From: an uncultured Clostridia bacterium
Lineage (GTDB): Bacteria; Bacillota; Clostridia; Oscillospirales; CAG-272
Length of the DNA stretch: 19,947 nucleotides
Assembly: GCA_937894775.1 (NCBI GenBank)
Contig: CALAXC010000195.1
Coordinates: 1 to 19,947, forward strand
Direction of reading: 5' to 3'
A model generated the notes under the pieces. That model was not told the DNA's origin and did not search any database. It saw nothing but the letters and a program-made list of their open reading frames with translations. A program made the position numbers and the translations under genes. Of the stretch, positions 1-6,566 are shown piece after piece; position 1 is the stretch's first letter; every line of letters starts with the position of its first letter.

Positions 1-1642
1 CGAGATCAATCTTGAACTGAAGCAAGCTCTTACATACTCCCGCAGGACACTTCTTATCAACGATATGAGCTACATACTCATCTCTGAAGTAACGAAGTGT
101 AGAAAGAACGGGGTTAGGAGCAGTCTGACCAAGTCCGCAGAGAGATGCGCTCTTGATGTAGTTGGAAAGTTCTTCAAGCTTATCCAAGTCCTCAAGCTCA
201 CCGTTACCTGCGATGATCTTATCAAGAAGTTCAAGAAGACGCTTTGTACCTATACGGCAAGGAGTACACTTACCGCAAGATTCATCAACTGTAAATTCAA
301 GGAAGAAACGCGCAAGGTCAACCATACAGGTATCTTCATCCATTACTATAAGTCCGCCAGAACCCATCATAGAACCGATAGCAATAAGGTTGTCGTAATC
401 TATAGGCGTATCTATAAGCGATGCAGGAATACATCCGCCTGAAGGTCCACCTGTCTGCGCAGCCTTAAATTGCTTACCGTTAGGAATACCGCCACCGATC
501 TCTTCAACAACTTCACGGAGTGTAGTTCCCATAGGAACTTCAACAAGACCGGTATTAACTATCTTACCGCCAAGAGCGAACACCTTTGTTCCCTTTGACT
601 TTTCAGTACCCATAGATCTGAACCAATCTACGCCATTGAGTATGATCTGAGGAATATTTGCGTAAGTTTCTACATTATTAAGAATAGTAGGCTGTCCAAA
701 AAGTCCCTTTACTGCAGGGAAAGGAGGACGCGGACGAGGCTCACCTCTGTTACCTTCGATAGATGTCATAAGAGCTGTTTCCTCACCGCAAACAAACGCA
801 CCCGCGCCAAAACGAAGCTCAATATCAAAATTAAAGCCTGTTCCAAAAATATCCTTACCGAGGAGTCCGTATTCACGAGCCTGCTTGATAGCAACCTCAA
901 GACGGTGAATCGCTATAGGATACTCAGCACGAACATAGATATAACCCATATCTGCACCGATAGCATATCCTGCGATCGCCATCGCCTCAAGTACCGCATG
1001 AGGGTCGCCCTCAAGAATAGAACGGTCCATAAATGCACCGGGGTCACCCTCGTCTGCATTACATCCAACATACTTTTGAACTTCGCCTCTCTTAGCTGAA
1101 GCAAACTTCCACTTGAGTCCTGTAGGGAATCCACCGCCTCCGCGTCCGCGAAGTCCGGAATCAAGAATAAGCTGAATAACCTCATCGGGAGTCATTTCGG
1201 TAAGAACCTTACCGAGTGCCTCGTAACCGTTCATCGCTATGTATTCATCGATATTTTCAGGATTTATAACACCGCAGTTACGGAGAGCAACTCTCTTCTG
1301 CTTCTTATAGAAAGCAGTTTCGGAAAGCGACGTTGCGTGATGTATATCTTCTGTTTTCGCTTCCTTATATACAAGTCTTTCAAGCGGACGTCCCTTAAGA
1401 AGATGCTCAGAAACAAGTTCCTTAACATCTTCAACTTTTACGTTGCAATAAAAAGTTCCTTCAGGATAAACAATCATAATCGGTCCAAGAGCACAAAGTC
1501 CAAAGCATCCTGTCATAACGACTTTTACTTCTTCTTCAAGACCCTGAGCGATAATTTCGGCTTCCATGGCATCCTTTATCGCAATACTCTTAGAAGACGT
1601 ACAACCTGTACCGCCGCAAATTAAAACATGTGATCTAACCAT
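1..1642 (-). CDS. hydB: NADH-binding subunit HydB/NuoF of an electron-bifurcating [FeFe]-hydrogenase (3' end outside the window)
   Basis: Flavoprotein subunit that binds FMN and NADH and passes electrons between NADH, ferredoxin and the hydrogenase subunit in the cytoplasm. I translated it from ATG 1642, which is preceded by AAAGGA; 547 codons are visible and the frame runs off the left edge. An N-terminal thioredoxin-like [2Fe-2S] domain has C9, C14, C46 and C50. The glycine-rich nucleotide-binding loop GRGGGGFPTG lies near residues 166-175. The NuoF [4Fe-4S] ligands are C456, C459, C462 (SCGKCTPCR) and C502. The missing C-terminus would carry the extra ferredoxin domain that separates HydB from plain NuoF; that part is inference. 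It is the last visible gene of the hydrogenase operon, 35 bp after the small ferredoxin gene, and hydA is expected next. The family call is certain; HydB rather than NuoF rests on the hydrogenase-related neighbours. Confidence 0.95.
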   Translation of the reverse strand, partial: MVRSHVLICGGTGCTSSKSIAIKDAMEAEIIAQGLEEEVKVVMTGCFGLCALGPIMIVYPEGTFYCNVKVEDVKELVSEHLLKGRPLERLVYKEAKTEDIHHATSLSETAFYKKQKRVALRNCGVINPENIDEYIAMNGYEALGKVLTEMTPDEVIQLILDSGLRGRGGGGFPTGLKWKFASAKRGEVQKYVGCNADEGDPGAFMDRSILEGDPHAVLEAMAIAGYAIGADMGYIYVRAEYPIAIHRLEVAIKQAREYGLLGKDIFGTGFNFDIELRFGAGAFVCGEETALMTSIEGNRGEPRPRPPFPAVKGLFGQPTILNNVETYANIPQIILNGVDWFRSMGTEKSKGTKVFALGGKIVNTGLVEVPMGTTLREVVEEIGGGIPNGKQFKAAQTGGPSGGCIPASLIDTPIDYDNLIAIGSMMGSGGLIVMDEDTCMVDLARFFLEFTVDESCGKCTPCRIGTKRLLELLDKIIAGNGELEDLDKLEELSNYIKSASLCGLGQTAPNPVLSTLRYFRDEYVAHIVDKKCPAGVCKSLLQFKIDL

Positions 1643-1677
1643 TTTTATAGTTCCTTTCTCTTAAATCATTCAAATCA

Positions 1678-2046
1678 TTACTTATTTGCGCCAATTGTAT
1701 ACTCTGTTACAACCTGTCCGCCCTTAAGATGCTTTTCAATAATTTCTTTTGCCTTTGCCGCGTCAACTTTTACATAGGTAACTTTTTCTTTACCCTCTTC
1801 AAAGACCTCAACCACGGGCTCATACCGGCAAATACCAATGCAACCTGTCTGTGTAACGGTCACTTTATCTGTGAGAGCCGCATCATTAACACCGTCAGTG
1901 AATGCTCTAAGAACAGGTCTTGCACCTGCGGCAATACCGCAAGTAGCCATACCTACGACTACTCTTACAGTACCCATACCCTCGCGAATCACAACCTTGC
2001 TTTGCATTTTTTCTCTTATCGCTGCAAGTTCTGCTAAAGATTTCAT
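1678..2046 (-). CDS. Small thioredoxin-like (2Fe-2S) ferredoxin-domain protein with three Cys
   Basis: A 122-residue protein resembling the thioredoxin-like [2Fe-2S] domain of NuoE and of the HydB N-terminus. It is of the type often encoded between hydC and hydB in Clostridia (family knowledge), where it is thought to carry electrons within or to the hydrogenase complex. Visible cysteines are C36 (TCGIAAGA) and C69/C73 (TGCIGICRYEP). The second pair matches the usual CxxxC half, but the first half has one Cys where HydB has C9 and C14, so a classic four-Cys cluster site is incomplete. The start is ATG 2046 after GGAGG with 7-bp spacing. Residues 1-20 are predicted-looking helix rich in K, E and A. 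It sits 35 bp before hydB and 26 bp after the ATPase gene, clearly in the operon. Whether it binds a cluster cannot be told from sequence. Confidence 0.88.
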   Translation of the reverse strand: MKSLAELAAIREKMQSKVVIREGMGTVRVVVGMATCGIAAGARPVLRAFTDGVNDAALTDKVTVTQTGCIGICRYEPVVEVFEEGKEKVTYVKVDAAKAKEIIEKHLKGGQVVTEYTIGANK

Positions 2047-2072
2047 AATTTTTCCTCCATGTGTATTTAAAA

Positions 2073-2627
2073 CTAAATAGAATTCAATTCTTTATACTGT
2101 TCTGTCAAATTATCCTCTATCCAGCGCTGTATTTCCGGCTCTGCAAGTGAAATTTCATTTCCCAGCACCGCTCTCAGATCAGCCGTATTCAATTCAACCT
2201 TTCCTTTTGGCGAAATATCCGAAAATTCAAAATCGATCTCAGGACTTCCCGCTATCAGAACACAAACCGTTGAAATAATATCACCAAGAGGCATACAGTC
2301 GATGCTTCCCGTATCAAAAGTAGCAACTAACACCGTTCCTCTCTTTTCACCCTTATCCGACGATTTGATACTAAGTGTTCCACCCGTTTGCTCTGCTGCC
2401 ATTTTTAAAAGCGGCAACCCCATTCCGACCTTACGGGTCGTTCTGGTGGTATAAAACGGATCGGTCACGCCCTTCAGCACTTCTTCACTCATTCCACATC
2501 CGTTATCCTCTATACTGAGTGTGAGAATTCCGCACTCGTCAGTTGAGATAATAATGCGTATCAGTGTTGCGCCTGCTTTCACCGAATTTTTTGCAACATC
2601 GAGAATATTTAATGACAATTCCTTCAT
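2073..2627 (-). CDS. ATP-binding protein with histidine-kinase-type HATPase_c domain, no phosphoacceptor domain
   Basis: A 184-residue GHKL ATPase. The visible boxes are N (N14 in KNSVKAGA), G1 (DNGCGM, 41-46), F (DPFYTTR, 56-62) and G2 (GMGLPLL, 68-74), followed by a Gly-Thr near 97. The ATP domain begins at the very N-terminus, so there is no HisKA dimerisation helix, phosphorylatable His, sensor or membrane segment. The C-terminal 70 residues (about 115-184) match no domain I recognise. It starts 12 bp after the HydC stop with no clear Shine-Dalgarno, which suggests translational coupling. Its place between two redox subunits of the hydrogenase suggests a regulatory or accessory ATPase working on the complex or on its sensory module (inference). 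Similar genes occur in clostridial hydrogenase operons. Confidence 0.88.
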   Translation of the reverse strand: MKELSLNILDVAKNSVKAGATLIRIIISTDECGILTLSIEDNGCGMSEEVLKGVTDPFYTTRTTRKVGMGLPLLKMAAEQTGGTLSIKSSDKGEKRGTVLVATFDTGSIDCMPLGDIISTVCVLIAGSPEIDFEFSDISPKGKVELNTADLRAVLGNEISLAEPEIQRWIEDNLTEQYKELNSI

Positions 2628-2639
2628 AATTAAAGGCTA

Positions 2640-3134
2640 TTATTTATATTTATCAAGAATTGCAGGCATATCAGCGGGAACAAGTCTACCGTAAACCTCA
2701 TTGTTGATAGTAAGAACGGGAGCAAGTCCACAAGCGCCTATGCATCTGGTTGCCTCAAGAGAATACTTTCCGTCAGGAGAAGTTGATCCTGCGGGAAGTC
2801 CGAGTATCTCAGTGATCTTATCAAGAAGCGCACCGCTTCCCTTTACGTAACAAGCTGTTCCAAGACAAACCGCAATAGATACGTCACCCTTAGGATTGAG
2901 AACGAACTGCGAATAGAATGTTGAAACACCAAAAACTTCTTCTACAGAAATTCCCATTTTAAGCGCGATCATTTTCTGAACTTCAACCGGTAAGTAACCG
3001 TATATCTCCTGAGCCTGTTGAAGAATAGGCATCAATGCGCCGGGAACGTCTTTAAGCTCATCAATAACAGCATAAAGCTGCTCCTCCTGAGCCTTCGTTC
3101 CGCGAAACGATACTGTTGTCAAAGCCTTTTTCAT
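2640..3134 (-). CDS. hydC: HydC/NuoE, [2Fe-2S] subunit of the electron-bifurcating hydrogenase
   Basis: A 164-residue NuoE-family protein, the smallest core subunit of the HydABC complex. Its thioredoxin-fold domain holds one [2Fe-2S] cluster that relays electrons near the flavin subunit. A helical N-terminal part (about 15-80, including QQAQEIYGYLPVEVQ and VFGVSTFYSQF) is typical of NuoE. The ligands C90 and C95 (VCLGTACY) and C131 and C135 (RCIGACGLAPV) are all present and correctly spaced. Length is normal for the family (150-170 residues). The start at ATG 3134 follows GGAGG with 7-bp spacing. It is downstream of the PHP gene by 53 AT-rich bp without a terminator, so it should be read from the same transcript, with some independent translation given its strong ribosome-binding site. 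Confidence 0.94.
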   Translation of the reverse strand: MKKALTTVSFRGTKAQEEQLYAVIDELKDVPGALMPILQQAQEIYGYLPVEVQKMIALKMGISVEEVFGVSTFYSQFVLNPKGDVSIAVCLGTACYVKGSGALLDKITEILGLPAGSTSPDGKYSLEATRCIGACGLAPVLTINNEVYGRLVPADMPAILDKYK

Positions 3135-3187
3135 TTTTAAACCTCCGTGAATTTATTTATTTATTTTTTTATTAAAATAAATCAAAG

Positions 3188-3931
3188 TTAATTAAGTTGC
3201 CCGCTTTCGAGCATTTCAAATATTTTTTTACGGACGAGCTTTGAACTGTACGGCTCGTCGTCTATCATCAAAAAGTTATCCGCCTCGCTTATATTCCAAA
3301 GCTGATGTGCGTCGGAACAAATAAGCATATTTTGCTTTGAGAGCTCTTCAACCGTTTTTGAAAGCTTTTCGAGATTTTCTTTTTCTCTAAGCTCAAAAAC
3401 TTTAAACCCATACTCGCTGGGAATATCTCCAAGCACTGCCATTATGCCGTTTGTCTCACGGTCAATATGCGCGGGGTGTATATGCGCTCCGTGAGCTCTT
3501 GCAAGCTCTATAGCATCAGCTATTGGAAGGGTGGTAGGAGATATAAGAAGCCTTGCTTCCTCCCCTATTATTTCGTCGTTTCCATCGAGTATCAGCTGAT
3601 TCCCAAATATTTCGGAACGATTTTCGATCGGCAGAATATACTCCGATAAAATTCTGTCAAAGCTTAGCGCTTCATCAAGTTCTTCAAAAAGGCAAACCAG
3701 ATGTATATCCTCTTCGGTAGAAAGCTCTATGCCGGCTATAGGAATGATTCCCTGCCGTTTGCAAGCTTCGAAAAATGCGGGACAGTTTTTTGCCGTATTA
3801 TGGTCTGTAAGTGCAAGAACATTAAGTCCTTTTATTGCCGCCATTCCTGCAATATTATTAGGTGTCATATCATCGTCCGCACAAGGTGATAAGCAGGAAT
3901 GTATATGAAGATCATAATAATATTTATTCAT
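3188..3931 (-). CDS. PHP-domain metal-dependent phosphoesterase (TrpH/YciV-like)
   Basis: A 247-residue cytoplasmic protein of the polymerase-and-histidinol-phosphatase fold. Metal-binding positions expected of the family are visible: H9 and H11 (DLHIHS), D43-H44 (LTDHNT), E69 (GIELS), H77, H152/H155 (HIHPAH) and D207/H209 (CSDAHQ). Such proteins hydrolyse phosphate esters; TrpH-type members act on nucleoside bisphosphates or short RNAs, but the substrate here is unknown. The ATG overlaps the stop of the preceding DRTGG gene by 8 bp (ATGAATAA) and lacks a good Shine-Dalgarno, so translation is probably coupled. Cys residues near the N-terminus (C13, C17) are unusual beside the metal site. Its place between sensory-type hydrogenase genes and hydC suggests a regulatory phosphatase, which is inference. 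Confidence 0.9.
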   Translation of the reverse strand: MNKYYYDLHIHSCLSPCADDDMTPNNIAGMAAIKGLNVLALTDHNTAKNCPAFFEACKRQGIIPIAGIELSTEEDIHLVCLFEELDEALSFDRILSEYILPIENRSEIFGNQLILDGNDEIIGEEARLLISPTTLPIADAIELARAHGAHIHPAHIDRETNGIMAVLGDIPSEYGFKVFELREKENLEKLSKTVEELSKQNMLICSDAHQLWNISEADNFLMIDDEPYSSKLVRKKIFEMLESGQLN

Positions 3932-4265
3932 CTTTTTGTTTCAAAAGATCCGATATAAGAACGCACGCGGAAAAAGTATCAAGCTCAGTTGAAATCACAT
4001 TCACACCTTGTTCTATTGCGCGCCTGAGTGTTTCCTCATCGGGAGAAACTCCCTCGGAAAGAACTATGCAAGCGGGATCAGCAAGTGCACATACCGCCAC
4101 TATATTTACGTTAGACATTATCGTAACCCAAGCATCCCCCTCGCTCGCCCGTCCCATTACCCAGCTCAAAAGATCTCCCGCGTAACCGCCGAGCACCTTC
4201 CTTTCACCGTTTGGCAAGCATATCGGCTCAAACCCCGCACTACGCGCAAGCTGTTCTACCGTCAT
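3924..4265 (-). CDS. DRTGG-domain-like protein (HPr-kinase N-domain type), second copy
   Basis: A 113-residue protein resembling the DRTGG fold found in HPr kinase N-termini and in CBS-linked regulators. The characteristic stretch GGYAGDLLSWVMGRA lies near residues 26-40 and is followed by WVTIMSNVNIVAVCALAD. No ATP site or catalytic motif is visible, so it is probably a small-ligand or protein-binding module. I start it at ATG 4265, which has GGAGG 5 bp upstream, rather than at TTG 4280, which would place the Shine-Dalgarno inside the gene. It lies 19 bp after the HydS-like gene and overlaps the PHP gene by 8 bp. It shares little sequence with the other DRTGG protein at the operon start, so the two are probably not recent duplicates. 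Confidence 0.85.
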   Translation of the reverse strand: MTVEQLARSAGFEPICLPNGERKVLGGYAGDLLSWVMGRASEGDAWVTIMSNVNIVAVCALADPACIVLSEGVSPDEETLRRAIEQGVNVISTELDTFSACVLISDLLKQKDE

Positions 4266-4284
4266 TTTGACCTCCGCCAATATC

Positions 4285-5535
4285 TTAATTTTTGTTATTT
4301 CGCAATCTTATAAGGCAATTATTTATACTCGCCTCATTTTTCACCACGTCCTCTGCAAGTGCATGGCAATTGGGTGCTCCGCAAGAACCGCAGTCAAGAT
4401 GTGGAAGCTCCGCATATATTTCTTCTATCTTTCTCATCATCGATATTGCCTCAAAACGGTCCTGAGATAGGACTCCTGCACTGTTACATTCAATATCAAC
4501 GTCATAAAAAACATCGTCACCAAGAGTTTCGAAATCGTTCAAAGTGTTTTGAGATATCGGAAGATATTTTCTTAACGAACGCAGCCTTGCTTTTGCTATA
4601 AACGGATTTTCAACGTTAAGTGTTCCTCCCACGCATCCGCCTATGCAAGCATTAAGCTCTACAAACTCAAGTCCGTGCATCGTACCGTTTTCGATCTCAT
4701 CAAGAACCTTAATACAATTTTCAATTCCGTCAGCGGCAAGATATTTATCAGAAAGAAGCGAAGTCGCCTCTCCGCCCGAGCCCGCCCAATTAAGACCTAT
4801 TATTCCTGATTCGGAAACAAGCTTCGGAGCAGCTATCTCTTTCATTTTAGACCTGAGTTTAAAATAGATATCACTTATTGCTAACCCCCCCGTTACAGCG
4901 CTCTTATGAACGCCCACGGGATTTTTTATGTAGCTTATTTTAGCCGGGCACGGCGAAATAAACAACACACATATATCTTCATCGGTAAGCTCAGGATGCG
5001 CACTGAGCGCCTCTGCTCTTGCTTTGCGTGCCGCAAGCTCTATAGGCGGCATCAAAGGGAGAAGATTATCGACCAACAACGGAAAACGCAGCGTAACGAG
5101 CCGCACTATAGCGGGACACGCTGAGCTTATAAGCGGAGTGGGTAAATGTTTGCGTTTTATATATCTGCGAGTATGCTCAGTAACAAGCTCCGCCGCTTTT
5201 GCCACCTCATATACCGCATCAAAGCCGCACTCTATAAGGGCATCTAAGACCGGATCTACCGAATCGAGATCGGCAAACTGTCCGTACAGCGCAGGTGCGG
5301 GCAAAGCAATTTTATATTTATACTCCGAGAAATTTTCAAAAACATCGTATCTTGCTTTTTTTGCCTGATACGGGCACAAGCGTATACATTCACCGCAGTC
5401 AATGCATTTTTCCTGCGTAATTACCGCATGCCCTCCCCTTACTCGGATAGCTTCGGTAGGACAACGCTTTATGCAATTTGTACACCCCTTGCATCTTTCT
5501 ACATCAAGGGTAACCGAATGCTTATAATTTAACAT
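4285..5535 (-). CDS. Divergent [FeFe]-hydrogenase resembling putative sensory hydrogenases (HydS type)
   Basis: A 416-residue protein with three parts. The N-terminal 2x[4Fe-4S] ferredoxin has C15, C18, C21, C25 and C44, C47, C50, C54. The H-cluster domain (about 70-340) keeps all four cluster cysteines: C140 (SSACPAI, L1), C196 (SPCPAK, L2), and C297 and C301 (ACIGGC, L3). A C-terminal 4Fe-4S motif has C382, C385, C390 and C407 (CGSCGAPNC). The canonical TSCCP is SSACP, so the proton-relay Cys of catalytic enzymes is Ala, as reported for HydS-like enzymes. The L3 tail GGG is GTL. The PAS domain of many group C hydrogenases is absent; the protein ends after the last cluster. ATG 5535 (AAAGAGG upstream) is preferred over TTG 5550. 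Likely role: slow H2 or redox sensing for the neighbouring ATPase; fully catalytic function is the less likely alternative. Confidence 0.88.
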   Translation of the reverse strand: MLNYKHSVTLDVERCKGCTNCIKRCPTEAIRVRGGHAVITQEKCIDCGECIRLCPYQAKKARYDVFENFSEYKYKIALPAPALYGQFADLDSVDPVLDALIECGFDAVYEVAKAAELVTEHTRRYIKRKHLPTPLISSACPAIVRLVTLRFPLLVDNLLPLMPPIELAARKARAEALSAHPELTDEDICVLFISPCPAKISYIKNPVGVHKSAVTGGLAISDIYFKLRSKMKEIAAPKLVSESGIIGLNWAGSGGEATSLLSDKYLAADGIENCIKVLDEIENGTMHGLEFVELNACIGGCVGGTLNVENPFIAKARLRSLRKYLPISQNTLNDFETLGDDVFYDVDIECNSAGVLSQDRFEAISMMRKIEEIYAELPHLDCGSCGAPNCHALAEDVVKNEASINNCLIRLRNNKN

Positions 5536-5559
5536 TTTTTCCTCTTTCAAGTTTTAAAA

Positions 5560-5982
5560 TCAAACAAGGACAGTCATATAAATGGTAGTGCCCTTTCCGA
5601 TTTCGGATTCTATTTTCATACTGTCTGTATATCTTTTCATATTTGGAAGTCCCATTCCCGCTCCGAATCCAAGCGAACGTATATTATCGGGGGCGGTGGA
5701 ATATCCTTCCTGCATAGCAAGTTCGATATTACCGATACCCGGACCGTTATCGGAAAGGACTATCTCTATTTTGTCATTAGCCACATTCACATCAGCACTT
5801 CCGCCGTTTGCATGTATGACCATATTTATTTCACCCTCATACATAGCAACCGAAACGCGTCTTATGACGTCAGAAGGAAAGTTCATATCACGCAAAAGCT
5901 TTTTGATCTTTACCGAAGCTTCGCCTGCAGACGTAAAATTCTGACCGTCGATATCAAAATGAAAATTTATGCCTTCTGCCAT
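5560..5982 (-). CDS. RsbW-like (anti-sigma-factor type) ATP-binding protein
   Basis: A 140-residue GHKL ATPase of the SpoIIAB/RsbW size class. Visible motifs are the N box (MYEGEINMVIHA, with E51 and N53), G1 (SDNGPGI, 77-83), the glycine-rich lid and G2 (GFGAGMGLPN, 105-114) and a final GKGTT near 129-133. In known members the protein is a serine kinase that binds and inhibits a sigma factor or phosphorylates a STAS antagonist; no STAS partner is seen in this window. ATG 5982 gives a usable spacing to GGAGGGGA; GTG 5991 is possible but sits almost on that Shine-Dalgarno. It overlaps the preceding DRTGG gene by 16 bp and ends 24 bp before the HydS-like gene, so it is the tightest candidate partner of that hydrogenase. 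Confidence 0.87.
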   Translation of the reverse strand: MAEGINFHFDIDGQNFTSAGEASVKIKKLLRDMNFPSDVIRRVSVAMYEGEINMVIHANGGSADVNVANDKIEIVLSDNGPGIGNIELAMQEGYSTAPDNIRSLGFGAGMGLPNMKRYTDSMKIESEIGKGTTIYMTVLV

Positions 5983-6332
5983 GAGGTACACTCCCCTCCA
6001 AGCAAACCGTTAGAATACAAAAGACCGCATGCAACGTACATTCTCTCGTCGCTTTTCATGATAACCATTCCTGCATCCTTTGCAAGTGCCACAACATCAT
6101 CAGACGGAGTTTTTCCTCTGACAAAAACTATACAACGCATATCCATCATAATGGCGGTTCTGACAACCTGAGGATTGCAAAGTCCCGTGATCAAAACAGC
6201 CTGATCCTTGACAAACGCCAAGACGTCGCTCATCATATCGCAACCGCAAGCTGAATTTACCTCACCGTCAATAAAATCTTCACCGCAAATAATTTCGGCC
6301 TTTAAAAGCTCTTGAATTTTTGATATCTTCAC
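5967..6332 (-). CDS. DRTGG-domain protein, first gene of the hydrogenase operon
   Basis: A 121-residue single-domain protein. Residues 25-75 (SACGCDMMSDVLAFVK, TGLCNPQVVRTA, CIVFVRGK) match the DRTGG-type proteins commonly encoded beside clostridial hydrogenase genes. It is probably a small-molecule or protein-binding regulatory module; no catalytic residues are evident. I choose GTG 6332 (encoding residues beginning VKISKIQELL) because GAAGGTGG lies 9 bp upstream; the longer ATG 6365 start would add 11 atypical residues. It has five Cys in a small protein, including CGC near 29-31, which may be redox-active (inference). It follows the promoter at 6407-6435 with a leader of roughly 70 bases and overlaps the RsbW-like gene at its 3' end. 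Confidence 0.84.
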   Translation of the reverse strand: MKISKIQELLKAEIICGEDFIDGEVNSACGCDMMSDVLAFVKDQAVLITGLCNPQVVRTAIMMDMRCIVFVRGKTPSDDVVALAKDAGMVIMKSDERMYVACGLLYSNGLLGGECTSWQKA

Positions 6333-6406
6333 CTTAAATATCCACCTTCGTTTAAAACTTAACAAAGAACACGTACAGTCCGATTATCGCACAAATATAC
6401 AATATA

Positions 6407-6435
6407 ATTATACTATATTTTTTTAAAATTGTCTA
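6407..6435 (-). promoter_or_regulatory. Promoter of the hydrogenase operon
   Basis: On the minus strand TAGACA (6430-6435) and TATAAT (6407-6412) are 17 bp apart, a near-consensus sigma-A promoter upstream of the DRTGG gene. I saw no Rex-type palindrome (TTGTTAA-N4-TTAACAA) near it, so NADH-dependent control by Rex is not evident. Confidence 0.7.
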
Positions 6436-6450
6436 TACTTTTTTCTACAT

Positions 6451-6490
6451 TTAAAAAGAAAAACCGCACAAAAAAACGTGCGGTCTTTCA
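6451..6490 (-). terminator. Rho-independent terminator of polA
   Basis: Inverted repeat ACCGCAC (6463-6469) / GTGCGGT (6478-6484) with an 8-nt loop. On the minus strand it is followed by TTTTTCTTTTT. It lies about 80 bp after the polA stop and separates polA from the hydrogenase promoter. Confidence 0.87.
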
Positions 6491-6566
6491 TATATTTTGA
6501 CGAATTTGATAAATTGCGTCCTAGAATTTGGTTTATCTTCATATATTGTTGATTTTTTGAATTTTT

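Noticed and set aside
6361..6450. Rex-type operator at the hydrogenase promoter
   Set aside because: I looked for TTGTTAA/TTAACAA half-sites and found none.
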